From Podospora pseudocomata (Eukaryota; Ascomycota; Sordariomycetes; Sordariales; Podosporaceae): 64,000 nt of DNA. The position numbers were made by a program, and so were the translations under genes. The stretch lies in NCBI RefSeq assembly GCF_035222375.1, contig NC_085889.1, positions 3,534,001-3,598,000 on the forward strand, given 5' to 3'. A model generated the notes under the pieces. That model made no database searches, was not told where the DNA came from, and saw nothing but the letters and a program-made list of their open reading frames with translations. The first letter of the stretch is position 1, and every line of letters begins with the position of its first letter. Of this stretch, positions 31,801 to 45,866 are shown one piece after another.

Positions 31801-34800
31801 GGAATTCACTACTCTCTCCCGTGAACTATATAACTGACCGCTTACCTTCAGTCATATACTTTGGAGACTGTAATTCGAAACGCGATTTTTTTCGGGGCTA
31901 TGTAGATATCTCATGTAGCCTCCCTACTCTGATCGAGGAAATGGCTTGTAAACGAGTTACAAAGATATTGTTCAGGCCTTTGAGTATGTTTCAAGACCTA
32001 ATCTTCGAAGCATCTTCTTAGGGTAGCTGACTACATAAATACATTACCTTTTCAGGCCTATGGCTTGAAAGATAGGATAAATGTAGCTCTCTGCGGATAA
32101 CCAGGTAACTCTCAAATTGTTTTCTTTGTCATTTTTAGGGCCGACCAACAAATTTCCTTCGCTGATTTGCCCTCATGCTGCTATTACTCGAGAATCTTCA
32201 AGGACGGAGCTCGGAATTCCCAAACACAGATTTATATACCCAAGGTATATATGGGTAAGTATACAGGGAGACAAGAGCGAAACTTTCCATCTGGCAAATA
32301 TGTGATGTCTTCCTTCAAGATGCCGCTTCCTCGCATCACCGAACAACAAAGTCATTTTAAGATATGTCGAGGTAAGCTTGTCACGACCACCAAATGCCAT
32401 CATCACCTCTACTCTACACCACACCCTCTCCTCCCAATATGCGCCATCACGCATACCGACTACAGGCAAAAATGTTGTATCCCCCGCCCACGGCACATGC
32501 AATGCCATTCCATGCCGTACTCCCAGAAGACGCTCCCCCATGCGACACCCTTTTGCTGACGGACCCTCCCTGATAAGCTTCCCCTTCCGCACATGCCGGA
32601 AGCAAGGGACCAAAACCGACCGATCACTTGCATGACACCCCTCGATGCCCTCCTCCCTCAAAGCTCCATCCCGAAATCCCATCCTTTGGTCCCACATCCC
32701 ATCTCCCGGCTTCCCAACGGCCCCGTTCCGCAGTATCGGCCCGAGTTTAAACCCAGCTCCCACCTGCCGTTCCATGATCAACATACCCGAAGCCCGCCAG
32801 ATCCGTACCTTACGCAAGCACCTTCAGGTCGGACTCGCTAAAAGACGAAGATCACCTGCAGTCGCCTGCCAACAGGAAACATAAAAATAAAGATTTTCCT
32901 CTCTCCTTCGGCTATCGAATACGAGAACGGGTACGCTGTCCTTAACGCCGGTCGACCAGTTCAGTTTGTCTGGGTAGCGAGTGTGGGAATGGGGCACTTG
33001 AACTGCCGATCATTAACTCTGGGGTGGTCACCGAGTGCCGATGTTGGACTGCCCCTCGGTCGATCACCGCTGTAATACAGACACCACATGGTGTCGGGAG
33101 GGCGTCTAGAAAGACACCACTTTCCCTTCTGGAGTTGGCTAGTTTTCGAATCATTCTTGCAATATTCTCATTACAAGCTGATCGCCCATTCTCAACAACT
33201 CTCATCAAAGCACGATATAGGGACAGCAAGAAATTACGAGAGATTACAACTCCAACCGCTGCTCAGCCACTCTCGGAAAATGAACACTCACAACGAACGC
33301 CGCCCATCAGTAACCACGGACTCCATAGTACGAGATTGGAAATATCACCTACCTGCACAGTAGAAGACCCAGTGTCTCTGTTTCCAGAAGAGGATCAAAG
33401 CACCAGCAAGCATGTAATATTTAATATAGCCGAGCCAGGGCTTCATATCACCCCTCTCTTGTACGAGAAAATGCAAAGGCAAGCCCCCTCCCCTTCTCCT
33501 GCAGCATAAACACCCGTTAACTGCAACCCTCAACCACCAGCCACACCCCAGTGTTGAGGCATGGCAGGTGCATGAATCCCCACGCAGGGACGAGACGGGT
33601 ATTGATCACCCATCATCGATCAGCTTCCTTCTCCCCCGTTCTGGAAAACCACGACGATAGGCACGCACGTGGGTCCAAAAAAGCAAGTTGACAAAAAACA
33701 GTTGTGCTTATACTACTTCAAACGGCCATACTATCACCGCTTTAAATATCTGCTGAATGGGATTTGGACAGTACACTCCTCAGTGCTTCAGAGTACTTGC
33801 TAAACTTTCGTTGATTTGTTTGGGCTAGAAATAGGTGGTTATCGCGCCGTCAAGTGAGCAGAGTCGGTGTTGGATTTGCACAACTGCTTGTTGGGTCCCG
33901 CGTGGCATGCCGGCGGTGATCGGCAGTCCTAGCACCACCACACGGTTTACCACAAAGGCAGTCGTCCCCGAGCAATCCCATCATTGTCATGCCATTTTTC
34001 AACTTTCCCATGGTCCCCGGTTGCTCCCATCATCCCATTCTCTCACCAATCTCGGGCTGCATAAGTGCGGCTTACCAACAGGTAGATAAGTAGGTAAGTG
34101 CTGGTGATGATCTTTTATAAATAACACTTTCGACGTCGCCTTGGGCTGCATCACCCCTTCTAGTAAATACATGATGACAAAAACACGTTTTGACCTTTTG
34201 GGAAAGTGCTGATAGCCTGACAACCCCCCGGATTTGTGACAGAATGCTTGAACCCAACTAAGAGTCTTGTTACTTGGATCAGTGTGAAGAGATCGCACTA
34301 CTTCCCTAGGTAGGTGAAAATCGTACCACCCCACCTAACCTCCCTGTGTTTAGAAAACTTCACGAGATGTGCTTTTATCGTGTTTACCTTCTATCGTTGT
34401 ATCAAACTACAACTTCAAGTTATTGCTCGAGAAGGGCTTTCCCTTAGTTGATGGCAAGGGTATGTGCTTGCAATGTGGAGATGTTGTCACCCCGTTTGCT
34501 AACCCGACAGGGAAAGCACTCTCTTCTCAGCGCCTTTGAGAAGGAGAGTGACAAAAGCGTTTCTCGTTTTCTGCCAACAAAATGCACTGGTTGTGTGTTC
34601 ATCATGTTTGCGGCAAGGACGTTCGTTAGGCCAACGTGGAAACCACGCCCACCGTGACAACCGTTTTCCACACCACCCAAAGACCACGCAACGAACCGGG
34701 GGTGGAAGCGGCGAGGTAGGGAGGTGATCAGCGTTCAGCCTGCCACCCGCCGCGGGGTAAAAAAAGCGCTGCAACGGCGACGGTAGGGCAGAGAGAACGT

Positions 34801-35724
34801 TGACGGTTGACGGCAGCAGCAAACCAAACCCAGACAGGGAAAGGATTGGCCCACCAGAGAAACCATCATTCATCCAACTTTAGAGAACACAGCAGTGTAT
34901 CCTGGTTGCTGGCACTGTGGTGTGAGACCCCTAAAGTATGGTCTTCTGGAATGGTCATAGTTGCCATCTAATAGAAGACGGCCATGGCCATGTCTCTGGC
35001 CTCAAGATTGTGAGGTGAAGCGGCCATTGAAGATAGAGTCATCTCTCTTGTCTACCAATGAAACGACAACCATTCATACCACCCGTACCTACTTAGGTAT
35101 GACGCGAAGAATGCCTCTAGTGCCCATTCTCTACCTCGCGCAAACGCCCCTCGAGTTTACATCTCTTACTCAGGCAAGGTAGCCAGTCAGTATCCGTCAT
35201 CTCTTTTAGCTCTTGCAACACCTCACTGGAGTAGTGCAGCAGCCCCTGAATCGAATCCGGTCCCCTCAGTCAATATTGTGACCCTCCTCCCCTTCCACAA
35301 CAACGACCCAGGGCACTCGGGATGGACCCCAACATTTACCCGTTCCTCTACCTCCACCACCCACCCACATATACCATGTACGCCATCCGCATTGCAGCCC
35401 ATCCATCGTCCACCCGCTACCGAGACCGGGGTTCTCAAACAAACAACACCAAAGATGAAATAAAAAACAGACGATGCCACAACCCACGGGGCCCACCCCC
35501 CAGACTCCGAATGCTGTCCCTCTCTCGCAAGATTAGCTTCAAAAAATGTCCTCTGTGAATATCGATTATGTCAGCCAAGTCTTTTTCCCGCTTTAACCCC
35601 GAAGTCGGTGAGAAAGTGGAAGTAGTATGTATAATCGGTATGTGTGTGTTTTGATATCGCCAGTGGATTAAGCACCACACTGCGGCATGTACTCCGGGTT
35701 CCGTAGCACTGTGCATTATCCTCA

Positions 35725-35741
35725 CCACACACACATACACA

Positions 35742-35817
<76 letters not shown>
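35725..35817. repeat. (CA)n microsatellite
   Basis: More than 40 CA dinucleotides with a few interruptions at the left end (ACATACACACACCCAC). The right part, from about 35747 to 35816, is pure. It is the longest dinucleotide tract in the window. Confidence 0.97.
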
Positions 35818-35818
<1 letters not shown>

Positions 35819-37231
35819 GCATCCCCCCAGTGCAGGAAAGCAAAGCAAGCAATATCCGGCGTATAAGCAACCGTGAGAAAGAAATGTGGTGTGCAGTAAT
35901 ATCGTAGCATTGCATACCTAGGTAAAAAGCTCGTCTCCAACCACTGGGAACTGCCGGACTTGACTCCGTGGAGCAAAAAAGATCATCAACGGGTTTCCTC
36001 GCGATTTCCGGACCCTGCCTGTGTCGGTGAATCCCCCCTCCTCGGAGTCAGCCGGCAATTCAGGGTGTTTAGGGTCCCATTGGGAAATATTTTATACACA
36101 AAAAAAAAAGCCGATCATCTCGTGTTTGTCCGATCTGTTGGAGGTGTGTGTCGTTCAAGCAGCCCCCTTGCTCGCGTCAACTCGAGGCTCCACCGCGCTT
36201 GTCAGAAAAGAAACGCACGGACAGATGGGGGGGGGAAAAGAGAGAAAGGGCCCGTGCCCACCCTTGACAGGTTCAACACTGACGTCATTTTACGTCTGAT
36301 ATGGAGCCTGACCTAACGACCTCCCCCCCCCCACTAACCGAGAAATAAACGGTATTCGCTCCGACAAGCGGTTAAGCGGGAATGAAGGGCGGGGGGAGGG
36401 ATGGACGGCTGGAACGGCTGGGGGTTGGGTCGAGACGAAGGACGCCCAGCCTCGTCGCAACCACACACCACCTTCTTCATCAGTGATGGAGACGACGAAA
36501 GAGAGAAAGCAATGGGATTTCGGCAACAATCCGATATCGACAAAATGCAGAGGTGACATGCCAGAATGACGTAGAGGCCGCAGGAGGACTGTCTCGGCTG
36601 CAGGACCGACTGCTCGTCGGCGAATCACACACAGCGGGTGTTTCTGTGAACACGCGGCAGAGTGATCGCCCACCCTCTCGATTTTACCCCATGATAGGCA
36701 ATGATCTGATGGTGGTTATCAATTTGGCCGCCTCTGATTCGGTACTTGCTGGCTTTACTGCTGGCATCATCAATCTTGTGATTTGTTCTGAAGCGGTGAA
36801 GTTTGCGACAGAAATGCTTCTGTTGATGAAAATTGGGGGCCGATATGCCACGTAGAACCAGCTCCGGGGGACGGCTCCTCTCCCGCGACAAACCCCCCCT
36901 CTTTTTTTTCTTTTTTGAAACGCTCCGGACTGGATGGAGCCATGACGTCATGTTAGTCCAGTGTCAAATGTTGGGTCCACCAGGTGCTGGGAATAGCTTC
37001 GCACGCTTCGCAACGAGAGGAGGGTATCCCAGGGATGCTAAACAATGGCGTGCCTTTAGCCAAGTCGGCAGTGTGCCAAGCAGATATGCAAATACGGTGT
37101 AGAGGCTATATCAGCATCAATGACAGTGAGCACGTGCTCATGATCATATATAGAATAGAACCGTATGCAGCTTGCTGTATTGGGGAACACAGAGGTAGTG
37201 TAGCTCACTGCTGCATAGAGATAGTTTTGTA

Positions 37232-37254
37232 GATGTATGTATGTATGTACGTAT
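37232..37254. repeat. (ATGT)n microsatellite
   Basis: About five to six ATGT units, the fifth altered to ACGT, directly visible. Confidence 0.85.
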
Positions 37255-40200
37255 GGGTGTATAATAATAGATCGTATGTAGAGATAGATCTCAGGGTCTT
37301 GCGCCCCCTTCACAACCCTTTTTGCAGCAGTGCTGATATTCTGCCGGCTTTGGAAGAGCAATGATACCGAATCGTAGCACTGAATCCCGAGAACCCCTTG
37401 CAGATCGGGAGATCGAGCCCGTGAACGCAGCGGGTCGATCGTGATGAGAAAAAAAAGTGTCTGGGACGCTGTGGCTGTGGCTGTGAGTTCATCCATTCCA
37501 GCCCTGAGAGCGAGCATTCCACCGCTCTGGTATTTTTCTTCTACGCGACCGTTAGATCCTGTATGGAGTCTCTGATTCTGGCCAGCTTTCGACTTGGACC
37601 CGGGCCTAGCACTGCATGCGATGCAGGTCAAAAGAGCTTGGCCTTGTTGTCACGGCTGCTGCTCCCGCCGTCGGTTCACCTGTTGCTGCCGGGGACGGCG
37701 AGCCCTTTTCGGCAACATGTAAACACTCACTCAGCCTTATGCGCAAAGGGTGTTCGTGTCTGCTTCTCGCCTTTGTACATACATACATGCCATCGCAGTT
37801 CATGTATGTGGGCATTTCAGACTCGGGACGGATATGGTTCCCCTTCAAGAGCCGGTGACACGGCGTAAGCGAAGGGGGAAAAAGAGATTGTGTTGCTAGC
37901 ATTCTGCCACCAGAAGACTTCCAGAATGCCGATACTGAAACTTTGGGATTCGGGAGCCCAAAAGAAGTTGAGATCGACGTAATCGTGCCTCGAGCCGACA
38001 CGGGTGTCCCTGTTCAGATTGGACGAGTTTATGCTGTGGGCCAGGCAGGTCGATACCACCACAAAAGGAACAGAACGAGCTGGCCAAGTGTCGACATGTC
38101 ATTGTCTGCTGATATTTGCTACTATAAGGCTCATGTGAAGAGGATCCCTGGTGGTGTTGCTGTCGATGAGGACAAACAAACGTGATTGTGAAAATAATAA
38201 TATGTGGAACGTTTTCGCGCGCTAGATCAATTGGGCAAGCAAGACACAACGGAATCGTGACTGACGTCATAATTGTGAGAATTTAACGTAGCGTTTTTGA
38301 GTGCGCATGTGGATGCAGATCCCTGCCAGCCATTGCTGCGCGGCCGAGTCGACCATCACCAGCACCCCCCGGAGGACCCCAGACCCCGAAAAAGAGGGGT
38401 CTTGGTTGAGCGCAAAAGATATCGTTTCTGAGACTTCTTCAAGAGGTGTCTGTAGTTCTGGAGCCATGATAACCAAAATGTCTTAGAGGACACAACAATC
38501 GAAGGTGAGGCCGGACTTTTTCGTTGAACAGTGGACAGGCACCAAAACTTTGAGACGGCCACACGGGATAGAAACGGTGTGGCTAGGATAGCCCTGCCAA
38601 TTCCTGCGCCCGCTCAAGGGCTAAGACGGAACCCCATACCGCAACGAGTCTCTGCCGCTTCTTCGGGTGGGGTGGAGAGGGGGGGAGTTTTGGCACTCAC
38701 TCACGCACTCACACAATCCATCAAAATTTCAGAAGGACATGAGTGAGGTGTTCGACCGAAGTTGCCATTTTCGTGGCGAACCTTGGGTGCTGTATGTAAG
38801 GCAACGACAGAGCCCGTGAGCCCCTTCCCTCAACATTGCTCAGCACTGACAAAAGTTCCCTGCGTACGGATGACTGCTTTTCCTCTGCACGGAGTTTTCC
38901 CTAGTTTTCTATCTATCAATTGACAACTGTGGCTAGAACATAGTGATCTCCTCTCCTTCTAGACCGCACAGATAGATGATGCTTCGCAGGCTTCGCAAGC
39001 TCGAGGCGAGTGGCTGAGCACAGCCACATCTCTTCTCTGGGTGTCTGGGTATAGTCGGTCGTCTGTGGTAGTCCTGGATAATGTAGCTGTACTTTACCCG
39101 ACGCACCATCTTCCCAACGATATTTACCTTAATAGCCGTGCTATATGTATAACGGCGGTGCGAGGCATTGGACAATCGGATTTCCTCTACAACCAGCTCC
39201 TGACACTTTCGGAAAAGGTTGCCGTCTTACAACCTCAATTGAGAACGGACGGCCGAACCGCTCCTGCCAGATGTGGACGGAGGCGCGGGCAATCTCCCAT
39301 TCCGAGGGCCCCGTTACCTCGATCTCGATCTGTTACCTTACTCACCTTGAAACCACGACGAGATTGCGCGTGGGTTTGCGGTCGAGATTCATGACATGAC
39401 AGCATGAGGAAGATGAACAAGCAGCGGCACAGAGGATGATGCATGTTTATGGTTTTGTTTGATGATGGGTGAACTTCCCCGCGCCTGCATCGAAATGGTT
39501 TAATGGGTGGATGCGACACACCCTGGTGTGGGTCAAGACCGGTATATTCATCCCTCCTTCAATCTTATTATATTCTCTAGCTGCATGCTGTCACCGTTGT
39601 CGAGGTCCTGGTCACAATGAGAAATGCGGACAAGGTATGGCGAAGACTCGACCGCCCATCCCTTCCCAGCAGCCTCGTCTCCTCTCCTCTCCTCTCACCA
39701 GCAAAATCATGATAATAATTATTGCACCACTATTTTGTGCGGTAAGATACCCATGTATCAAAAGTGTCGACCGAGTAAAGACACACCCTTGCCATTTTTT
39801 GCGGGAGAAGCACGGGAAAACCCCGCACCAGGTGTGATGTGCCCGACATGCAATTCGCAATGCCCATACAGAAGTGTTCCATGTGCTTGATGAGAAGTGC
39901 CAGACGAGATGGCCGCGTCAGGCTGAGATGGAGGGTACTTCCATCCGCGCCGCTCTCTCACTCTCTCGCTCTTTCATCAGTTTCTTTAGTTCTTTCTTGA
40001 TGGCCTGTCGTCTCCCGCTCTCCCACATAAAGATAACCAAAATATTCTTGCAGCCATCGACCGGCTGCAGCTCCAGTGGCAACCACCTGACCCTCCCGAG
40101 CGGTACGGTACCCTTCTCGCAAACAATTTCCCGCATCGTCGAGTCTCCTCTCGTTCTCTCGGCCCCGTTGTTGCTCTCTCTCTCGCTCCATGCATGGATG

Positions 40201-40958
40201 TACCTCGACATCGCCCAGCATTTCCGGCCCCACCCCCCCTTCGACTCTGACACTGGATTACTCTTTCCAGTTAGACCACCCTATAGCGCACCACCTTTTT
40301 TACGCATTCCCCCCATCCCCCATCCCCATCTCCATTAATCCATAACTAAGGTAACAAGGTATCTCTTGTCCCGGCCACACCTCCACCTCAGCCTGTCAGT
40401 CAAAACTCTGAACTCAGGCCTATCCCTCACCAGTCCTCAGTTCCCTCAGTTTCAATCTTTTTTTTTCTCTGGTCCACAGACGAGCCTGTGCTTTCGCGCT
40501 TATTAGCTGAGCTTGTACCAGCCGGTATATACAAGGCCGGCCGCACCTCTCGTCCAGTCCATGCACCCGAAAGACCTACTGGACCTTCCGAATACCAGAC
40601 AATAACAACCTTACCCTCCTCTGCCTGGCAACTTTGCCGTTTTCCCTCGCTTGCTGGCTTTTTTTCTTTTCCCCCACAGCTCGTTCCGTTTGTCGAGCGA
40701 GCATACACATCCTCGAAACATCTGATCTCGTCGATAAGGTAGCTTGTTCCCTACCTGCCAGAGCTTTACTCACCTCCCCCACCATCCCACCGTCGCTTCC
40801 CGCCCACTCACCGAACGGTACACACACGTTCAAGCTGTCTTTGCAACGACCCACGATATATCTCACAACACGGTGCGCTTGACCGAGATAAAAGAGCGCT
40901 CCACCAAAGAGCTGTTGCCCGCAGTCGCTACCACCGGTGCAGTGTCTCCGTCGCAGAC

Positions 40959-43640
40959 ATGTTTCGACAAAGGTGAGTCGTCGAAGCCCTGTTCGAAAAA
41001 TAAAATAAAAAGATCGGACTGCCCAAAAGAGGTCCGCGCAACTCGCGCTCGACTATGACCTCGGCCCGTGAACTTTTACTGACACAAGAATTTCCACTCA
41101 TTAGGACGAGCTCGCAGAAGCCTGGGGATGATCTGCTGGCCAATTTTAGACAACAGTTTCCTGAGGTTGCCGCTGTAACTTCATCAGCCGGTGCAGCCCA
41201 GCCAGCCAGCACCACCACCGCTGGCCACCCCGCAGTTGCTGTTTCGGCGCAAGAAACGTATGTTCTTTTTCTCCTGTTAACCCACGTGTGTGTGTGTGTG
41301 TGTATGAAGAAGTCTACCAAAAAGCCAAACTCGGCGCGGGGTCAACGTCTGATTCCAGAGAGTCAGGGCTTGGCGCCTCACCGTTAGCAACCGTTTGACT
41401 AACACGGCCGTGGCAGATCTCAAACTCTAAGCCATGAGGCTTTTCGCGACCAGGACCCGACTCCTCGGGCAGCAGCGGCCAACGAGCCGTGGAGATTCAC
41501 GCCGTCCTTGCTAGACCCGGGCTCGTTTTCTTTTGCCAACTTTCCTCACCAAACCGGCGGCTACTATACCCCTACCCCAGGAGGCACGAATACACTTTAC
41601 CATCCTACCGCTGGCGACCTCCACACACCCACCCTCGGTCTGGGAATGGGGCTTGGGACACCGTTGTCCCTGCCGACCTCAGATGGAGCTATTCACTCCG
41701 GGACTACCGCAATGGACGTGGGTGGCTTTCACCATGGATTTGGCCATCCTCAGCAGTTTCATCAGTTCCACCCTTTCATGCAGCATCAGCCTCCGCAACC
41801 GTCGTTTGCCCCATCATCGATATTCCGCCAGGATACCGGGTACGAGACCATGGACCAAGATGACTCTCCCATGAATTCCGACCCTGCAGATGAGCATATG
41901 GTGTCTATCGACAGCAAATTCCACGGCCAGTCTCCCATGGTTGCCTTCCAGACAAGACAGTTTGGAATGTCCATGTCGGTTCCTCTCCCGGCGTCTGCGG
42001 AAAAGTTCCGCTTCCACACTGCTTTGAATGCCCCAACAGCCATGATCAAGCATGCCGACGAGATTCCCGTGACATATCTCAACAAGGGTCAGGCCTATTC
42101 GCTCTCGATTGTCGATACCAACCCGCCGATGCCCATGGCGCCTGGTACCCGTTTCCGCACCTTTGTCAGAATCTCCTTTGAGGATGAGCAGCAGAGACAA
42201 AAGCCGGGCGTGTGCTGGAGCTTGTGGAAAGAGGGACGCGGAACGAACGAGGCCCATCAGAGAGGAGGAAAGCTGCAAGCTGTCGAGTACGTTGAGGCTG
42301 GACAGCCTTCCGAAGGCGACGATAAACGGGCCCGTATCGAGCTGGAGACTGCTTCATTTGACGGCTTCTCCGTGGTTTGGACTCCGGGCATCAACGGCGC
42401 CGTCGAGTGCAACATTGCTGTCCGCTTCAACTTCCTCTCCACCGACTTTAGCCATTCCAAGGGCGTCAAGGGCATTCCTGTGAGGCTCTGTGCCAAGACA
42501 CACATCCTCCCATCGGATCCTTCCCAGTCACCACCGCCTTCGTCCCCTGAGGCTGAGATCTGCTACTGCAAAGTCAAGCTGTTCCGTGACCACGGAGCGG
42601 AGCGCAAACTCTCCAATGATGTTGCGCACGTCAGGAAAACCATTGATAAGCTCAAGCAGCAGATCGCCCAGGCCGAGAGTGGGATGAAGGACTTTGGCAA
42701 GCGCAAGAGACCCAGCGCAGCGCAGTCCAAGAGCAGCTCGGCAGTCCAGAGACCCGGCAAGGTGCAGAAGCACAAGCGTACCTGGTCCATGTCCTCAGCC
42801 AGCTCTGCTGGAGGCGGTGGCAGACCGAATCTTGAGGAAGATTTGCACTTCAAGCTTCAGACTCTCCAGGACATGTTTACCAGCACCCGTCCTGTGAGTG
42901 TCCTGTACCTTCGGGGTGACGATATTGACGACCCTGATCTTCATCCGGTGTCGCTTCCCGGAGAGCCCGTCGATCTCACCAGGGTGGACACGGACCCGGC
43001 CGCTTGGAGAAGCGAACGTAGCTCCATGGCTGGATCTTCGCTGGTCTCGCCTTCACCGAGCTCACTTTCTCTTCATTCACAGGCCTCTGTAGCCGGTAAG
43101 CCGAACTGGCAAGACTATCAGATTGGTTCCGATGGTTCCGCACAGGGTGGCAACCAGCCCACCAAGGTCAGGAAGGTGGACGAAGCTGGTCACCTCACGG
43201 GGTGGATTGAGGCCTTGGGCGTTGACTCTTCTTACCGACCACCACAGGAGCGCCCTCCCAAACCTGTCGCGTGTTTCTATGTGGCGCGACGAAACTTCTC
43301 GGAGCCCTCTGGCCAGGAACTGCACCGTGCCGTCTACTTGATGCAAAGGACGCTCTCCGATTTTGTCGGAAGACTCTCTGTGAAGTACAACTTTGACGTT
43401 GGTAGGGTGATCCGAACAGTACACGTCTTGCCTCGTGGCATCGAAGTGGAGATGGACGACGACGTCATCCGCGAAATTCCCGAGGGCCAGGACATGACAC
43501 TGGAGGTCATCGAGACGGGCGGCTCTGGTGTCAAGCGCGAATGGGAAATGGCGGTCGACGCCCCTGGGGAGTCTGACGTGCCTTCCCCATCCAACAACAC
43601 GGCGCCACAGAGGGGTTATGAACTTCGATTGCGGTATTAA
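40959..43640 (+). CDS. CP2/Grainyhead-like transcription factor
   Basis: Three exons, 40959-40972, 41105-41257 and 41417-43640, with introns of 132 and 159 bp, give 796 residues. The first coding exon has only 14 nt (MFRQ plus part of a codon). The N-terminal 240 residues are Gln/His/Pro/Gly-rich and disordered. From about 250 to 460 runs the CP2 DNA-binding region: FRFHTALNAPTAMIKHADE, IPVTYLNKGQAYSLSI, FRTFVRISFEDE, and a later RLCAKTHILPSDPSQSP part. A basic segment with GKRKRP and KHKRTWS may be a nuclear signal. The C-terminal ~110 residues are folded-looking (YVARRNFSEPSGQELHRAVY), possibly an oligomerisation domain. Fungal GRHL/CP2 proteins influence cell-wall remodelling and conidial separation in Neurospora. 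The short first exon is supported by phase and by clean splice sites, but is the least certain part. Confidence 0.9.
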
Positions 43641-45613
43641 ACGCCATTTTTGCCTACGACACACGCTTACGGTAACGAAACACGCAAGGAGAGCAATATG
43701 GATTTGGCTGTTTTAACGAGGCAACAAGAAACAAACATCGAATTGGGCTGGTTCTAGAAGGCGGGGGAGTTGTAGGTTCGCGGCCTTTTTTTCGAACCGG
43801 GCACAATCTGTTTTTTGAACATCAAAATTGCAGGCATGATATGGGGAAGGGGAAAGATGGGAACCATCGTGCTTTGCTTTGGCGTTTGTGAAACGAGTTT
43901 TGTTTTCCTTCTGAGATACCAAGTCCCTCGATGGGGCCAACTTTTTTTTTGTGTTTTTTTCTTGTGTATTTGATTGGAGGAGATATATAGGGGCCTGAGA
44001 TCAATGGCCATCTGTTTTTTCTTTTTCTTTTTTGTGGGTTTTGGTTTGGGATTTTGTTGAGTGGTTTAAACTTCTTGGGGTGATTGATGGATGTGGTGTG
44101 TCACAATACATGCCATATTTGAGTATTTTTCACTTGCGGCTATACTATTTACCTACTTTGTGTACCACATGTGCTGGTCTATAGTTTTTTTTTGGGGGGG
44201 CCGGGGGGATTTTGCGGGCTGTAAAGACAGTGGACGGTTTGAAATGAGACTACTTTGGGAGTTCAACATCAACATTACCTAGGGATGTGTTTGCTCTCTC
44301 TTTCTCTCTCTCTCACGTCAAATTGAGGAAGCAGATCTTTTTTGTTTTTTGGGATGATATTACATGATGTTCTATTGGTTGTTTTGTGATTTGCTTGATC
44401 TGAGGTACTGATGCTGACATTAGACGGTGACATTGTCTGCCGCCCGCGCGCTGCGCTCACCGAGGTCAGTAGTAGTGGATGGGATAGCAAACGCGCTTCG
44501 ATATGCGGCCTGTGGTCCAATGGAAGGAGGACAACCCGTCTTCATAATGGGACCGTTTCAGACTGACATTTATTGGGCTTTGGCGGACAGGGATTCAGGG
44601 AGGTGTTCCTGAATGAGCGAGAGAGAAAAGACGTTTTCGTCCGACATGAACCAGGGGGGGCGGAAAGGGGGAGAATCTCTTACCCTAGGCGCGCGGAAAA
44701 TGGGCTGACACCACCCTGGGAGATTACAGAACCACCTTACCGCGACTGCCGGTTGTAAGGAACGCTAGGAATAGGTAAGGTTCAATGTTTTTTCACCACG
44801 AAACGGACAGATATGGAAACAAAACGATGAAGCCACCCCCCCCCCCCAACCCCCTGGTAAGGAAGGAACAAACTCTCCGGAGGACTGGCTGGGGGGAAGG
44901 ATGAAGAGGTTGAAACAAACGAGCATAACAAATGTTGATGCGGCTGAGGAATGATCTGACTGACGGTGGATGTACTGTTGGCTCCATTGGGAATCGACCG
45001 ACAACGTGGCCTGCTTGTGCTGGCGAAAAGAGAACGGACGGGATGGGGGAAAGAAGTCGGTGTCAGGGGTTGCTGTTGTTGAGAGAGGCTGATTGGGGGG
45101 GAAGGGAAGGGAAGGGGGTCAAGATCTCGATGATGGATGGGGTGGAGGCTCAATTGGGTTGGTGGGGATGAACACACTGGCGTGTGATGGTTCTCTCGGA
45201 AACAGCCTGAGCCGGTGTATGGTATGATACCGTGTGTGGAGAAACAGAGATTGACAAGAGGGTACTTTTTGTGTGGCGATGGGAAGGGGGAGGTGAGAGT
45301 GGTTGAGTGGTTGAGTGGTTGACAGCGAATGGACGGGACATGCGGCTCCTCGGGGGCATGGGGCTGTTTTGGTGGATGGGGGTGGTGGTGGTGTTGTTGC
45401 CGGACCGAGCTAGACCTACCTACCCAGAGGAAGGATTATACGGGGGGAGCCAATGGTGGTGAGTAAACTTGGTGGTGGAGGTTTAAGGGGGCTGATCGGG
45501 AGGTTGTTACACAGGCGCGGTAGTTGAGGGTTGGGTTTTTTCTTCCTGGGAATTTATTACTATCTCAATGTTGACTAACACCATCACCACTTGCACACTT
45601 GACCGCAGCCAAC
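43641..45613. other. Intergenic region downstream of the CP2 gene
   Basis: 3' untranslated region of the CP2 gene, T-rich at 43930-44220, then GC-rich stretches with C runs (44820-44850). No gene recognised. Confidence 0.5.
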
Positions 45614-45866
45614 ATGCAGGACATCGATCGACAAGAGGAAGCACAATCACAGTAAATCTTTTATTTTTTTTATTTTATTTTTAGAATTTCGTCTTTGTCT
45701 AGATTTACACACAAAACTAACATTCCTGGTTCGCAGATCAGTGTCGTCGTTGTTTTTGCCGATCTTTTTCCTGTTGTTCTCTACCTACTTCCCGAATCCG
45801 ATCCAAAATGTCACGACAGCCACAGATGATCAACAGTTATGCACCCACATTTGCAGAGATTTTTGA
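45614..45866 (+). CDS. Speculative two-exon small membrane protein
   Basis: ATG at 45614 in fair context (CCAACATGC). Exons 45614-45651 and 45737-45866 are separated by an 85-bp intron with donor GTAAAT, branch ACTAACA and acceptor CGCAG, giving 55 residues. The N-terminus is hydrophilic (MQDIDRQEEAQSQ). A hydrophobic stretch SSLFLPIFFLLFSTYF could span a membrane, and a short polar tail holds two Cys. I do not recognise it. The intron signals are good, but a frame this short could arise by chance. An untranslated leader with an intron, for a gene I failed to see, is an equal alternative. Confidence 0.28.

Larger units (their letters stand above)
30131..40958. other. 10.8-kb gene-poor region upstream of the CP2-type factor
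   Basis: No gene could be supported. Open frames are short, mostly lack ATG starts or splice signals, and match nothing I recognise. Visible contents: a coding-like but broken stretch at about 31360-31800; A/T-richer sequence at 31300-32300; a C-rich block at 32340-32880; a CA repeat at 35725-35817; an ATGT repeat at 37232-37254. The last 900 bases (about 40050-40958) are rich in C and T and probably form the promoter and long leader of the CP2 gene. Possible explanations are decayed repeats, unrecognised fast-evolving genes or long non-coding transcription. Confidence 0.45.

Noticed and set aside
32173-32817. 214-codon minus-strand frame in the gene-poor region
   Set aside because: It begins without ATG, has unlikely composition and shows no motif; the complementary strand is simply C-rich.
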